Shown here in pieces: positions 52,269-64,000 of a stretch of 64,000 nucleotides of DNA. Position 1 is the first letter of the stretch, and every line of letters starts with the position of its first letter. The notes beneath the pieces were generated by a model. That model saw only the letters and a list, made by a program, of their open reading frames with translations, was not told the origin of the DNA and did not search any database. The DNA is from Pseudocercospora fijiensis CIRAD86 (lineage: Eukaryota; Ascomycota; Dothideomycetes; Mycosphaerellales; Mycosphaerellaceae): contig NW_006921540.1 of NCBI RefSeq assembly GCF_000340215.1, positions 3,797,402-3,861,401 on the forward strand, in the 5' to 3' direction. Position numbers and translations under genes: made by a program.

Positions 52269-53308
52269 ATGAGCGCAACCGCAACTCCATCATCTGAATC
52301 TCAAACTTCTCCGATCCTCACACAACCACGCTCGCTCTTCCAGACATGTTGCACGGCCCTCTCTCATAGCAACAGCCTCACCAACCGCCTTCCACCGTCC
52401 TTTTCGTCGAGTTCATGGGTGATGCACGGAACTGCTGTCGGAGATGAGACGAAGACGTCAGCGAACACATCTCACGCCAATGGAGCCGCGATAGAAGATG
52501 CAAAGAATCTGAGTGAGCAGTGTGCGAGGGTTCACAAAAAGGTCTATGACTTCTTGAACCAGACCCCAAGAAGCGAACGAGTGGAAAATGTCCAGCGCAT
52601 GACGAGGGAGAGTTTGCGTGTGATTGCGGAGGCCTTGAAGAGGTATTCGTGAGTAAAACCCACATCCACATCCACGCCCAACTCCAAACCCAACCTCACA
52701 CTGACATTGTATCATCTATTAGTCTCTCCGAACTCTCCCTCTCCTACAACGGCGGAAAAGACTGTCTAGTCCTCCTAATCCTCTACCTGGCCGCGCTCCA
52801 CACCCACTCAACAACAACCTCCACCCCTCTCCCACCCACCCTCCGATCCGTCTACATCGTCTCCCCAAACCCCTTCTCCGCCGTAACAACCTTCGTCACA
52901 ACCTCCTCCCAACACTACCACCTCTCCCTAACTCAATACCACAAACCCATGCTCGAAGCCTTCAGCGCCTACTTATCCGACTTCCCATCCATAAAAGCCA
53001 TATTCGTCGGCACACGACGCACAGATCCGCATGGAAAAAATTTAAAAACTTTCGACATGACGGATAAAAATTGGCCGAGATTTATGCGCATACATCCCGT
53101 GATTGATTGGCATTATGCAGAGATTTGGGGGTTTATAAGGGAGTTGGGGGTCGAGTATTGTGAGTTGTATGATTTGGGGTATACGAGTTTGGGAGGGACG
53201 GATGATACGCATCCGAATCCTGCGTTGAATAGAGGGGAGGGAGAGGGGTATAGGCCGGCTTATGAGCTTGTTGAGGATGAGGAGGAGAGGTTGGGGAGGG
53301 ATCGATAA
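52269..53308 (+). CDS. FAD1: FAD synthase (FMN adenylyltransferase)
   Basis: Cytosolic enzyme that adenylates FMN to FAD; belongs to the PAPS-reductase/PP-loop family like yeast FAD1. Exon 1 (52269-52648) encodes a Ser/Thr-rich start and the helix VENVQRMTRESLRVIAEALK; a 74-nt intron (52649-52722; GTGAGT donor, CACTGAC branch, CTATTAG acceptor) follows; exon 2 (52723-53308) encodes SELSLSYNGGKDCLVLLILY (PP-loop), then VYIVSPNPFSAVTTFV, IKAIFVGTRRTDPHG, MTDKNWPRFMRIHPVIDWHY, AEIWGFIRELGVEYCELYD and GYTSLGGTDDTHPNPAL, all family signatures. Product 321 residues. Exon 1 lies just before the catalytic loop, so the splice is needed for function. Confidence 0.94.
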
Positions 53309-53462
53309 TAGGATGGAATGTGAATTGTAAAGGATCTAGACATCTATACTTTTTTTCGGGCAGAATTTATTTGGAGAATTGTAGAAAAGTAAAGGATGCC
53401 GGCATCGGATAAGGTAGATCGTTCATCATCATATTCACACGCATATACAACTGCATCTCCCT

Positions 53463-53490
53463 TGTCTCTCTCTCTCTCTCTCTCCCCCTG
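53463..53490. repeat. CT microsatellite
   Basis: A run of TCTCTC units of about 25 bases in the convergent region between FAD synthase and the MATE gene. Confidence 0.8.
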
Positions 53491-53583
53491 TTCCTACATC
53501 AACAAACCTGTCTCGAAAATTTCCATTTGCAACTCCTCCCTTCACATCGCCTGCCCGTACCCAAATCAAAATCTTTTTCCTTT

Positions 53584-55696
53584 TCACCCTTGAGCATTCC
53601 TCTTCGCCGCCTCCTCCGAAGCCTTCTCATAAGAAAGCCTCGACAAATAAAACCCTTCCAAAGCAAAAACAATCCCCAAACCCAAAGCCGGACCGGCCCA
53701 AAGTCCAATTAAGTCCCAATGAAGTCCGAAACCTAACCCGAAAGACATAGGGAGAGCGATCTTAAGAAATCGAGAGTCACGTCAGCGAGATTCCAAAGAC
53801 AACGGAGAAGAAGAGGAGCGCGGCGTTATCCTCACTTCTTTCGTTCATTCGGGACCTACTCACCGCATAATAAGCAAAAAGATTCACATATCCGCCAAGT
53901 TCTTGTTTTCCGAGACCACGGAGGAGACCGTTACATTGCGCGGCCAAGGAGTCGAATAATTGGAGAGTAGCGACGACGGGTAAAGAGGCTGCTGCTAGAG
54001 ATATGACCTCGGCTTCTCCGGTGTATAATTTTGGAATGTGATCTTTTAAAGAACTCAGGAGAGTGAGATTGAAAACTCCCAAGAATATGCCCAAGATGAA
54101 GGTGACTTTGGTAGTGACTTTTGCTGCGTCTGGCAAGCCGGCGCCGGTCAAGTTTGCGACTCGTGTGGAGGCTGCGACGCTGAGGGGGAAGGGGAGTTGG
54201 TATGCGAGGAGGGAGACGGATTGGAGGATGGAGTTTGCGGCGAGAGCGGTGGAGGAGATGCGGGCTGAGGCTAGGGTTAGGATTTCGAAGGCGAGGAATT
54301 CGGCTAGGACCATTACGAGGCCTGGGAGGGCGAGGCGGACCATTGGGCCCCAGTTTACGAAGGCTTTGCGGGTGAAGCCGGGCCAGCATTCCATTCCTAC
54401 GAAGAAGCGGACGTAGAGGAGGAGGAGCATTGGCATGAGGGTTTCGGTGATTACGATTGCGATTGGACAGCCGATGAAACCCCAGCCGAATTTCCAGACG
54501 AAGAGCCAGTGCATGAGGATGTTTAGAGGTGCGGCGATGAGGAGGACGTAAAGATTTGCGGTGAATTGGCCTTGGGCTTGGACGTAACGTTTTGCGGATT
54601 CGAAGCATGCGTAGCCTGGAGCACCGATGATGAGGATCTTGAGGTATTGGCCGGCGAGTTCTGCGATTTCTTTCTCGGGAACGATGGCGTATAGGATCTG
54701 TGTTCCTGCGAGCCAGATGATCGCGATTGGAATGGTGATTACCCAGAGGAAGACTACCATGCGCTGGAGTTGGAGACCGACGAGTTTCTTCTTTCCTGAT
54801 CCGTAGGCTTGCGCGCAGAGTGTGTCGAGAGAAGTGGCGAGACCGTGGTAGACTGAATAGCCGGTAATGTTTGCAGTCATGGAGCCGAGAGATACAGCTC
54901 CAAGCTCGTTCTTACCGATATGGCCCACTGTGAAGACCGAGGTCAGGGTCAAGCTGGTCTGCAAAAGGAAGGTCACGATCAGGGGTGCTGAATATCGGAT
55001 CAAGGTCTTCGATTCACGCTGCCAGGTCGTTTGAATCTTGCCGGACATGACTGCTTCCTCCCATTTCTTAGCGATGTTCTCAGGCGTGTCTTCACCGCCA
55101 TAGGGAAGATGACTCCTGTCATCTCCAAGAAGGGCAGTTGTTTCGCCGGCGGGTGATTGATCTGCGGCACCATCTTCTTCTACTGCTACAGCTTGGCTCT
55201 TCCTGCGGAGAGTCGAGCTGACCATTCTCCTCAACGAAGCTCCCATGCCCGTATCGCTGGCGCCACTTTCTCTTCGTCTCGGATGCTTAGGTGGAATGAT
55301 ATTGTTATCTCTCAGCAAACTCCTCTCCTCGCTGATTGCCGCTTCCCACTCCTGATCTGCAGGTACGACAGCTTCCGGTTGTAGAGCGCCCAAGAATGGC
55401 CTCGGAGTGCCCACGACATGTGAAGGTCTTCGGTAGTATCCAGCCATGGAGTGCTGTCCCAGGATTGGCATATCCTGTGTACCCACCCTGGACAATGGCG
55501 CGCCATTAATTATTGGCGTTTCCAAATCATCTTCGTCGTCAAAATCTGAATCTTCCGCGTCTCTTGCCACAGACTCTTCTGCCAGAGCCGCCATGTATTC
55601 GCCATGTTGCGATCGATAGCTTGCGCCAAAGCTTCGGCTCGTACGTGATGTTGCAGGTGATCCGCTACGATTTCGGTCGGGAATTGCTTTCGACAT
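53584..55696 (-). CDS. MATE-family efflux transporter
   Basis: Multidrug and toxic compound extrusion family transporter, 669 residues, likely a vacuolar or plasma-membrane antiporter. ATG 55696. A long soluble N-terminus of about 225 residues (acidic ARDAEDSDFDDEDD, a dileucine-like ETTALLGDD) precedes twelve helices, starting at IRYSAPLIVTFLLQTSLTL, with the family segments GSMTANITGYSVYHGLATSL, DTLCAQAYGSGKKKLVG, ISTALAANSILQSVSLLAYQ and GLLRGLGKQELGGYVNL. The first exon reads into intron sequence after NLFAYYA; a 103-nt intron (53761-53863; GTGAGT donor, GCTGAC branch, CTTAAG acceptor) adds the last two helices IALPMSFGLGFGLHWDLIGL and WAGPALGLGIVFALEG. The codon use changes from CTC/ATC-type to GTT/GGG-type towards the 3' end, with no obvious cause. 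Confidence 0.92.
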
Positions 55697-56359
55697 TGTG
55701 TCGGAGATGTATGCTGACTGTGAATACGCGGTGTGGAAGTCTGCTGCTTCACGCTCTTCCGGAGCACGAATGTGCCTATGCCTTCCAGGAATCGCGGTCG
55801 TTACGTCGGTATGAGTGCAAGAGATTCGTATGACCGTACGAGGTGTGCTGAAGTCCTAGATGGCTTTGATCGAAACCAGTCCCGCACACCATGGAACGCG
55901 CGGTGTGCGTGAGGGAGCTCCAATGCCTTGGAGTACGCTGTACGTAATGTAATGCTTGCTGTTCAAAAAACCTGCTTGGTAGTGATGCTGATGCTGCAAA
56001 GAATAGTGAAAGAAACAATGGGTACGACTGTTTACCTTGCTGCCACCACTCGCTAGTTCCAACGTGCGTCGATCTTGACTCGCGCTGTTCTATCTATGCA
56101 TTGGAGCTTGTCGCTTATATGGAAGCTGCATGCCCTTACGCCCTTTCGCGGTGTTGCGGTGTAGGCGGACAGTGCCGAGAAATGTTCGGAATCCGATACA
56201 GTATCAATTCAATGAGGAAGTCCTTTCCGGCACATCCATGATGCGGAGTTCACCTATCTCGAGACCAGACTAGAGATGGGATTGTTTGGGATTTGGTATT
56301 CGTCCATTGCCTATATTATTTTCGTCTGTTGCCACAGGTCATGCTTCCGGTTTCTATTA
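55697..56359. other. Normal-composition flank before the hypermutated block
   Basis: 663 bases upstream of the MATE gene (its promoter side) up to the G tract. No gene recognised. CpA/TpG are present at normal frequency here, unlike the sequence right of the G tract. Confidence 0.55.
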
Positions 56360-56382
56360 GGGGGGGGGGGGGGGGGGGGGGG
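56360..56382. repeat. 23-base G homopolymer at the boundary of the hypermutated block
   Basis: Uninterrupted run of 23 G, immediately followed by CCGCC. Left of it the DNA has ordinary composition, right of it CpA/TpG almost vanish. It may be a true homopolymer or an assembly/joining artefact. Confidence 0.9.
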
Positions 56383-59300
56383 CCGCCTTAACCCTCTCGC
56401 TATATGAAACGCTATATTAATACGGCTTCCGCTCCTTAGTATCGGACCCTAACGTATATAGTAATAATTATAGCTAGGTAGGAGGGTATTCTCGAGCCCG
56501 CTAGTTACGTAGATATTAATATAAACCCGTAGACCTTAATTAATAATTAGACTATATTCTAGTACTAGTTGCCTAAGCCTATAGAATAATACTATCGCAG
56601 ATATAAGCGAAGCTCTTACTACGGTATAAACTAACTTCTATACTACTATTACTATTAGTACTATTACTAGGCAAATGCCTATTAATAAGATAGTAGTAGA
56701 GCGGCTCTAAATATAGTCGGCTAAGTCGCTACTAGCGGACCTACTAGCGGCGCGAGTCTTAGCGGTAGTTATTAAGTACTATAGAACTAGATAGGTTACT
56801 TAAAATTAGTATTACTTAGCTAGCTATATTATAGCTAGCGGTATATATAAAGCCCCTTAAAGTGCTATAGCTACGCCGGCTTGTTAAATACTAGCTAGAT
56901 TATTACTAGAAAGCTAGTATCGCTTAGTAGGTATATAGACTCGAGGTTGTTATATAGAAGCTCTCGCTCTACTATAGCTACGGCTACGGCTACGAGTCGA
57001 TTAAGAAGCCGTATTATTAGGATTGTTATATTTAAATTAAATAAAGCTAGAAGGGTCTCGTATATTTATACGCTTAGTACGGCCGCTATTACTACGGCCG
57101 CTATTATTACTATAAGCTCTACGATTATTAGGTATTATAGTAAAGTCTTAGGTCTATATAATCTCTATAATACGAGCTAGTAGTACTACGGACTTATCGA
57201 TATACTAGTACCTATCGAAGTCTAAAAGACTCTAGTAGAAGAAGCTAGTTCCTATAATCTTATCGATTATAGTATATTTATAGATAATCCCCTAATAGTA
57301 CTTATATCGGCCTATATACTAAGACCGCGGCTTATTAGGCTTCTTAGTACTAGGCTCTTTAATCTTATCGAGTATATACTATTTATTACGATATAACACT
57401 ATTGCATATACGATAGTAGGCAGCGGTTACTATCGACCGCTACGGTCGCTATTGCTACTAATAGTAGGACTATTATATAGATAGCTTGCCTCGTAGCACC
57501 TTAGAGAATATATTAACTTTTATACCGCATAACCGTTACAATACCTTCGTACTATAACCGTATGCCTAGCAACTTAGTAGCTTCGCTTAATACTTAGTTA
57601 GCTTCTATACTAACTACTAGTCCTCTACCCGAATCGACCCTAGTCGTTACGGCTACGACGAGAATCGACGCGATTAGCTACGGGTCCTACCGATCTTCCG
57701 CTAATCGCTACGATTTAACTCCTACCCGTTACGACGGTACCTATTCGATTTACTACCCTTCCGTACTATACCCTACCGACGCGCGAGCGCCTTATTAGCG
57801 ATCCTATTAGTACCCCGAGGAGATAGTAGTAGTAGTTTCTACCTTTAGTAGCAATTGCCTACTATACCTAGGTCTAGGGGTAGCCGCTTTCCCTAGGAGG
57901 ACCTGCCCGATAAGCTACGCTCCTCCGCCTTTAGTCGGTTCTCCGTTATTGTCCTCCGTTTAGAGACTATCTCGCCTCTACCCTCTTACTAATAGTTTAC
58001 CCGCTTACCGTAGCTCCTTCGGACTCGCTTCTAACTCCGGTAGAAGCCTCGAAATTAGCTAAGCTAGCGGTTTAACCGCTACCCTAGTACTATAATCTCG
58101 GATTACTAGATATAGAGCCCTATATCCTACGCATCTATTCCTATATTTAGAACTACGTCGATTATAGCGAGAACTTCGCGACCTAGCTTAGGGCAAAGTA
58201 CGGCCGAATCGACTTGCTTACCTTATACGTTCTATATTATTACCTGCTCGTAGGAAATCCGCCGCCTCTATAGGCTAAAATCGAGGAACTCTACCTAGAC
58301 GCCCTTAATAGTTACAACTTCCTAGGATAGTAGATAGTAGATAAAGGAATTCTAACTAAATCGGTTAAGGAGCTTAAAGCCGCGCTCCTAATAGTACGCG
58401 ATTTACGCTATTACCGTTAATTCTATCTAGAGATCTATCTACTACCTATAGTAGAGTAGCGCCTACTAGCCCGACCGCCTTAAGTTCTACCGCGGCCTAC
58501 GGTTTCGCCTATTACTACGGTAGAAACAACCGTACCGTAGGAAAAGCGTCTAGGTTCGCCTAATAGCTCGCTTAAATCGGTTTTCTTACGGAGGCTACTT
58601 AAGCTATAATACCCGGCGGACGAGAATCCTTAGAAGCTAAGGGGGCCTCTACCTAAGACTTCCCCTAAGGAACCGTTAACCGGGCCTTCTAATCTATCGA
58701 CGTCGCCGTTCTAGGATATTAGTCGCGGCTAATTGCCTCTAATAAACGACGGCCTTGCCGACCCGTAGGCTAACGAGCCGCGTAGTCGTTTCTAATATTG
58801 TATCCTAGCAGATACCTTATAGACAACCGAGGAGATCGATAGGGCGAATATCGCTATATAATAAAACCGTTAGCGTCGTAATTATCTTCGCGAATTAGCT
58901 AGACGGAGAGGAGTCTATCTTAACGAAGTCGTATTAGACTTTCTAATAGAATAGGCGATTTTACCGCTATCGGCGACGCGTAAGCTAAGTCCGCCCTAGC
59001 CGAATCCGGGTTAATACGATTACTAGTAGAGGGTAGACGTATATATAAATACCTATAGGTATAGCTACTTACGTCGGGGCGGGTTTGCGCTAGGCGATCT
59101 ACCTAGCAATCCGCCCGATAATCCTCCTAGCAACCTACCCGGAAATCCTCCTAACGATCCTCTACTACTACTACCTAGTAACTTTAATCTAAGTAATTCC
59201 TCTCGTAAGCCGACGTAGGGTTAGCCTTTACCCTTTCTGCTATTAGACTTATAGAGTCTACTATAGGAAGGCAAGAAGTAACGCCGGAAATACCGTCGGT

Positions 59301-62090
59301 ATAGGGATAATCTAAGTAAGGATAGATTTTTATCTAATAGTAAGGATTCGGACGACTCCGATTAATCCTCGTTAGATAACGACAGTTCCTTAGATACTAG
59401 TTATTATAGACACGCCCGCCGTCGTAGATACTATTAGCATTATCAGGACTACGTCGCGGAAGCGCTAGTTTCTAAAGCGAGTTATATCTAGGGGTACTAC
59501 GCCTACCTCTAGCGGCTATAGTTCGATCTAGCGTATCTTAGGTTCTTCGATCCTCTACTTAGCGTTACGGATTATAGCGAGGGAGACTACGCCTTAGTTA
59601 GGAACAAGATAATATACCGTTCGGTATATACTTTTATCGAAGCGGCTAAGGATTATGCTTATATCGTAAGGCGAGAGACAGTTCGTTTTAACTTCTCCCT
59701 TTGCTTTCGAGGGGTAGCGCTTAGCTAGTATTATAGTTACCTTTCTAGCCGTAACCGAGTAAAGCTCCGCGGCGGATACGGTCTAAAGCGCTAGGAACGT
59801 TATCTTAGCAAGAAATAGAAGGTCCCTTCGATAAAGGCGATAGATCTCCTCGATAAGCAACGCTACGACCGGTAGGATATCGCTTTAGGGCGTTTAGTAA
59901 CGGACTTTATTATTAAGACGGTACGACTCGCTAAGAATACCGGCGTACGGAAATCGAACCGGCTCTTAGAAGCTTACTATCGAATAGACCCGCGCCTTTA
60001 ATTAAATATAGACGAGCTAAATTGTCGTATAAAGGTCGATAAGTAGATTACGTACTACGAGAAGTAGGCATTAATCTAGGAGTATATACTTTCGTCCTCG
60101 TCTAATCGTCGCTAAAACGCTACGACTAGGAATAATAGCCGCGCTAGTAAGGCTACCTAGTAGAACCGATATAAAGGGAACGCCTCTTATACTCTAGCGA
60201 GCTTCGCTCTAGTAAGAGTATCCCCTAACTATCGGAACCGCGATATCGACCGACCGAACCTACTACGCCTTACTAACGCCTATTAGCAGAATCGCCTACC
60301 TAACGCCCCTTAGTAGAATCGCCTACCGCTAGTAGGAAATAGTAAAAGACCGTCGAAGGGTAGTAGCCCTACCTTCCTTCTAAAAGACCTAAAGCGAGTC
60401 GATTCGCGCCTATTTAATCGATAGAATAGAAAGCGTAATAATCGAGCTCGTAAGTAGGCTAACTTTGCCGATAATAGTAAGAAAGTAGGCGATACTATAA
60501 ATAATACTAACTAAGCCGACGATAGCTATTAGGAGGATAGTTAGGAGGATAATAGAAGAACCGACGCGGATAATTATAGCTATTTTAGTAACGCTAGAGG
60601 AGACGCCGACTACTTTACCGACCTATACGACTCTAATCCGGGCTTAGAAGCTTACTTTGCGGGCGTAGGCGACCGCTCGCTATTAGCGTTAAACTCGGTA
60701 CTATAGGCTAAAGCGTCCCTACTAGCGGCGATCTAACTATTTATCTCTACGAAGTACGCTTATAAGGTCTATAGGCGGCGATTTAAGTTAGGTAACCTTC
60801 TATACTAGTATGTTTATAAGGAGTATATAGGGGCGACGACGCCTTCTACTATTATCGAACGCGTATCGGCAAACTTAGAAGTAATTTAGTCGAAGGCGCC
60901 TCCGTTAGCTTAGTAAGGTTACGTATTCCGGAATTAGTAATATATAACTTTCCCTCTTCGGTTATTACTATCTAGTATATCTATATAGGTCTGCCTAGAT
61001 ACTAGCTATACGCTTACTATTACGGAAAAAGACTTCGTTTTAAGCTATTGCCCGGACGTAGAGGTACGTAAGCTACGCGAACCGATTAAAATCGGCGGTA
61101 TTGCCGGCGCATATCGCTCCGAGGAATACGTCGTATTAGATATATTTATCCTAGTAGCGAAGACGGACGGTATAGTCTCTCTAGTACGAATAACTCGCGA
61201 GGTTTACCTAGTTCCTAAACTAAAGGCAAAAATCCTAGTCGGTATAGATACGATTACTCTAGAGGGAATAAAGATCGATATTCCTATATAGACGGTTACC
61301 GTAGCTAGTTAGGATAACGCCCGCTTTAAAGTAGCCGTTAAGCGCAAGAAAGGGAAGTCGGTTTAGCGTCTTATAAGGCTAGCAGAGGACGTAACCTTAG
61401 CGCCGCGTACGGTCGCCCTCGCGCTAGTTAAGTATAGCAGTAACCTCCTTAAGAGCCGGGATTTTATTCTTAACGCCGGTTTCTTAGTCTAGCTAACTAG
61501 CAATATATAGGGATTGTCGTTACAAGCTCCGCCGTTAGTAACGGCGTATAATTAGGTCGTAGACGCTAATTTTTCTTATATATATATTTGTAACGATACG
61601 ACGACTCTAGTAACGATTCGAGCTAGATAGCTACTCGGATTATTAAGTAATAGGACTATTGCTAGGGCCTACTATATCGACGTAGCCGACTACGGACTAG
61701 CGGGATTAAGTCCTAACGCTTTTACGGCTACGCGGGATATGCTAAATACATAGCGGGAATACTAGTACGCGTTAGGCGTAACGATCTATAGTAACGATAA
61801 CTAGGTAGACTAAATCGCTATAGCAGTCGAGCGGTACCTAGAGCTTTTTACGGATTGCTAAATAGTAGTCGATATTCCCGAGCACGATTATATGCCTATC
61901 CTAACCGTACTAAATTACCTAGATCTATTGCCGCCCTCCCGCATAATTAACCTAAGTAAGAGGGATCGTAAAGTAGTAAACAAGATATATAACGACCTAT
62001 ACCGCTAGGGGAAGATATAGTATATAACCGAGCCTACGCCCTTCGGCTTTCTCGTGTTTATCGTATAGAAGCGCGTTACTAACGGTAAAG

Positions 62091-62402
62091 GCAGTATAAT
62101 TAACAAGCTATAGGCAGTAAAGGACGGAAACTAATACTACTACTACCACTTGTAGCAATAGTATAGGTTACCGAGGGTAACATAACCTATAGCAATATAG
62201 GCAGCTATATTTAGCAAGATAGGATAACGAGACTGTCGCTTAGGCTAATAACTAGAGCCCTACAATATAGGCATTGTAGAAGTGTGACATAAACAATGTG
62301 CTATACGAGGTTAATAATCTATCTACAATGCAGAAGGAGGCCTCTTATATAGGCTCAAAACTAGCCTATAGGTATAGAGCCGGTTACTAGCTAATAGCAG
62401 TA
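62091..62402. mobile_element. Less-mutated ~300-bp insert inside the RT region
   Basis: Interrupts the RT between the NGKG and AVVDIRALN segments. CpA and TpG are frequent in it, unlike the sequence on both sides. GCAGTA occurs at both edges (62091-62096 and 62397-62402), a possible 6-bp target duplication around a 300-bp insert. It contains two small inverted repeats (ATAGGTTA/TAACCTAT at 62163-62190; CTACAAT/ATTGTAG at 62260-62279). No coding recognised; a short non-autonomous element is the likeliest identity. Confidence 0.5.
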
Positions 62403-63131
62403 GTCGATATCCGCGCCTTAAATAAGGTAACGATCCCCGATAGCTATTAGATACCGCTTTAGGCGGACCTTTTTACATAATTAGTAGGGTGCTAGTATAT
62501 TAGCACTATAGACTGTCTAACCTTCTTCTACTAATAGGGCGTAAAACCGGAGGATCGTTATAAATTAACGATTAATACTTATCGCGGCTAGGAATAGTAT
62601 AAGGTCGCTATTATAGGATACTCGAACAGTGTCTAATTCGTATAGCGGAAGCTAGATTAGATCCTTCGTAACTGTCGTAGCTTTATATAGGCTTATATCG
62701 ACAATATCGTAGTGTTTTTATAGACGTTACCTAAGCACCTCGATTATCTAGAAGCGGTTTTCTAGAGATTGGACGCCGTAAGGATTAGCATTAGTCCGAA
62801 GAAGACTTTCTTAGGCTTCCCCTCCGCGACCCTTTTAGGTTAGTACGTTAGCGGCCTCGGTTTAGCTACGAGTAAGGAGAAGATCGTAGCGATTACCTCG
62901 CTTTAGTTCCTAGAAAACGTATAGAAACTAGAGTATTATCTCGGCCTAACTAACTAGTTACGGCAATATATCCTATACTACGCGTAGATAGCGGCGCCTT
63001 TATAGGCGGAGAAAATACGCTTATTAAAAGGGGCGCTAGTTACCGGCAATAGTCGTCGCTAGTACGTCGCTATTATAACGCTAGGTAAGAACGATTAGTA
63101 CCGCGACGAGCTAGTAAAAGCGTTTCGCTTA

Positions 63132-63314
63132 TTGCAATCTATATTCTACGAGCCCTCCTTCCTATACTATTTCGACTCTAACCGTCGCTTATACGCTAAT
63201 ATAGATTCCTTAAAAGAGTTTGGCTATAGCGCGGTACTCTACTATATCGATAGGGATCTAGACCCGATTCTATCTAGGGGAAAGGCGCAGTTGTTTCCTT
63301 ACTATAAGGTTTAG
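63132..63314 (+). pseudogene. RNase H-like fragment of the hypermutated gypsy element
   Basis: Longest surviving open piece of this element, 60 codons, containing FYEPSFLYYFDSNRRLYANI and DSLKEFGYSAVLYYIDRD, typical for the retroelement RNase H domain start (usual L..D.S..G.GAVL pattern). Stops follow on both sides. Confidence 0.7.
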
Positions 63315-64000
63315 CCTATTCTGTTCTTAAGCCGAGGCCTAACTTAGGCGGAGATACGATACTAGCTAACTAAGCTCGAATACTTAGGAATCGTATAGAT
63401 AGTAAAAAAGGTAGGCTATTTAATATATACTTTATCGAGGCCGACGACTATCTTTATAGACTACTATACCGCGGTCGGTCTTACTAACTCGGTATCGATA
63501 ACTATAACTACCGATATAGGCAAATAGAACCTAAAGTTAGTAAGGGTATCGATATTCCTTTCGAAATATCGAGTTAATATAGTTTACCGCCTAGGGCGGA
63601 TATACCTAGTTCTAGACGCCCTTAGTCGACTTTTAGAGGATACGGAGTCGCCTAAGTTAACGCCGGACGAGGAGAACTTAGACCTACTCTTTTACTATAC
63701 CGACGTTACGCCCTCTTCGGCCGATCTAGAGGAAGTAGCCTACTTTTATACGATGTTAGTAGAGCTAGATCCGGATTTCCGACGTTAGTTAAACCGAGCG
63801 TATAATAACGACGAATATTAGTCTAGGGTTTTGCGACTAGTTCGATAAGTATAGGCGTAGAATGCTTTAGAGCGTCTCTATTCGGAGGGAGCTAATATAC
63901 CTTCGGTAACGAAAACGCTAGTTCGGTATAAGGGTAGTAAAAATCCGGACCTATTCGTAGGTAATAAGTTTAATAGTCCGCTAGGTATTCGATTCTTCGA

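Larger units (their letters stand above)
56383..64000 (+). mobile_element. Hypermutated Ty3/gypsy-type retroelement, truncated by the window edge
   Basis: The block has no long open frame, but replacing the TAG/TAA at expected Gln/Trp positions mentally shows plus-strand retroelement coding. A Gag-like region around 58,000-60,500 (not assigned in detail) is followed by a protease-like part near 60,950-61,300 (LDTSYTLTI then ILVGIDTITLEGIKI), RT near 61,930-63,000 (TEPTPFGFLVFIV, AVVDIRALNKVTIPDSY, STIDCLTFFYQQGV region, and AYIDNIVVF as the Y-I-D-D motif with D to N), and RNase H near 63,100-63,650 (IDSLKEFGYSAVLYYID, LVLDALSRLLED). Integrase and the right LTR would lie outside the window; no left LTR could be identified. 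Confidence 0.8.

Noticed and set aside
53931..54608. A 225-codon minus-strand open frame
   Set aside because: It overlaps the MATE transporter in another frame and encodes an Arg/Pro/His-rich product typical of a shadow frame.
56947..57180. A 77-codon frame in the hypermutated block
   Set aside because: Composition is dictated by the mutated DNA (Ile/Thr/Tyr/Arg-rich); nothing links it to a gene or to a retroelement domain.

Overview
The window is nuclear DNA from a filamentous ascomycete (Pezizomycotina). The evidence is short introns of about 50-190 nt with GT...AG ends and CTAAC/CTGAC-type branch sites, typical fungal housekeeping genes (CLP1, TYW1, RPL26, OST4, FAD synthase, XAP5/FAM50, ASA1), a group of F-box-like/2EXR proteins, and retrotransposons carrying repeat-induced point mutation (RIP). 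A Dothideomycete is my best guess for the class, but this is inference only.

Layout. 1-13,750 is gene-rich: a CmcJ/AsaB-like protein, a MUP1-like amino-acid permease, a TTC1-like TPR protein, a long disordered protein, a PQ-loop membrane protein, the wybutosine enzyme TYW1, a 2EXR-like protein and an intron-bearing tRNA-Arg(TCT). 13,751-26,175 is one nested insertion. A Ty1/copia-type element (123-bp LTRs, target duplication GATTT, primer site matching the initiator-tRNA anticodon region) has been interrupted near its 3' end by a chromodomain Ty3/gypsy element (about 198-bp LTRs, target duplication TCTAT). Both are coded on the minus strand and both are broken by C-to-T/G-to-A transitions. 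26,176-56,359 is gene-rich again: CLP1, two tandem 2EXR-like paralogues, RPL26, a large AT-hook/C2H2 chromatin-type protein, OST4, ASA1, another 2EXR-like protein, a WrbA-type flavoprotein, an F-box protein, XAP5/FAM50, two overlapping unknown ORFs, FAD synthase and a MATE transporter. 56,360-64,000 starts with a 23-G tract and is a hypermutated third retroelement (gypsy type, plus strand) that runs off the right edge.

The genes do not form one pathway; this is a normal mixture of RNA processing (CLP1, TYW1, tRNA), translation and glycosylation (RPL26, OST4), chromatin or TOR/ASTRA-linked proteins (zinc-finger protein, ASA1), cofactor metabolism (FAD synthase) and transport (permease, MATE, PQ-loop). 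The most unusual content is in the repeats: a mutation pattern that almost removes CpA/TpG but leaves CpG and mostly spares GCA, a 300-bp less-mutated island inside that block, and a copia element with very short, non-canonically ended LTRs. In the gene regions the oddest point is a 770-codon open frame with no ATG near its start, joined in frame to the PQ-loop gene across a single TAG.
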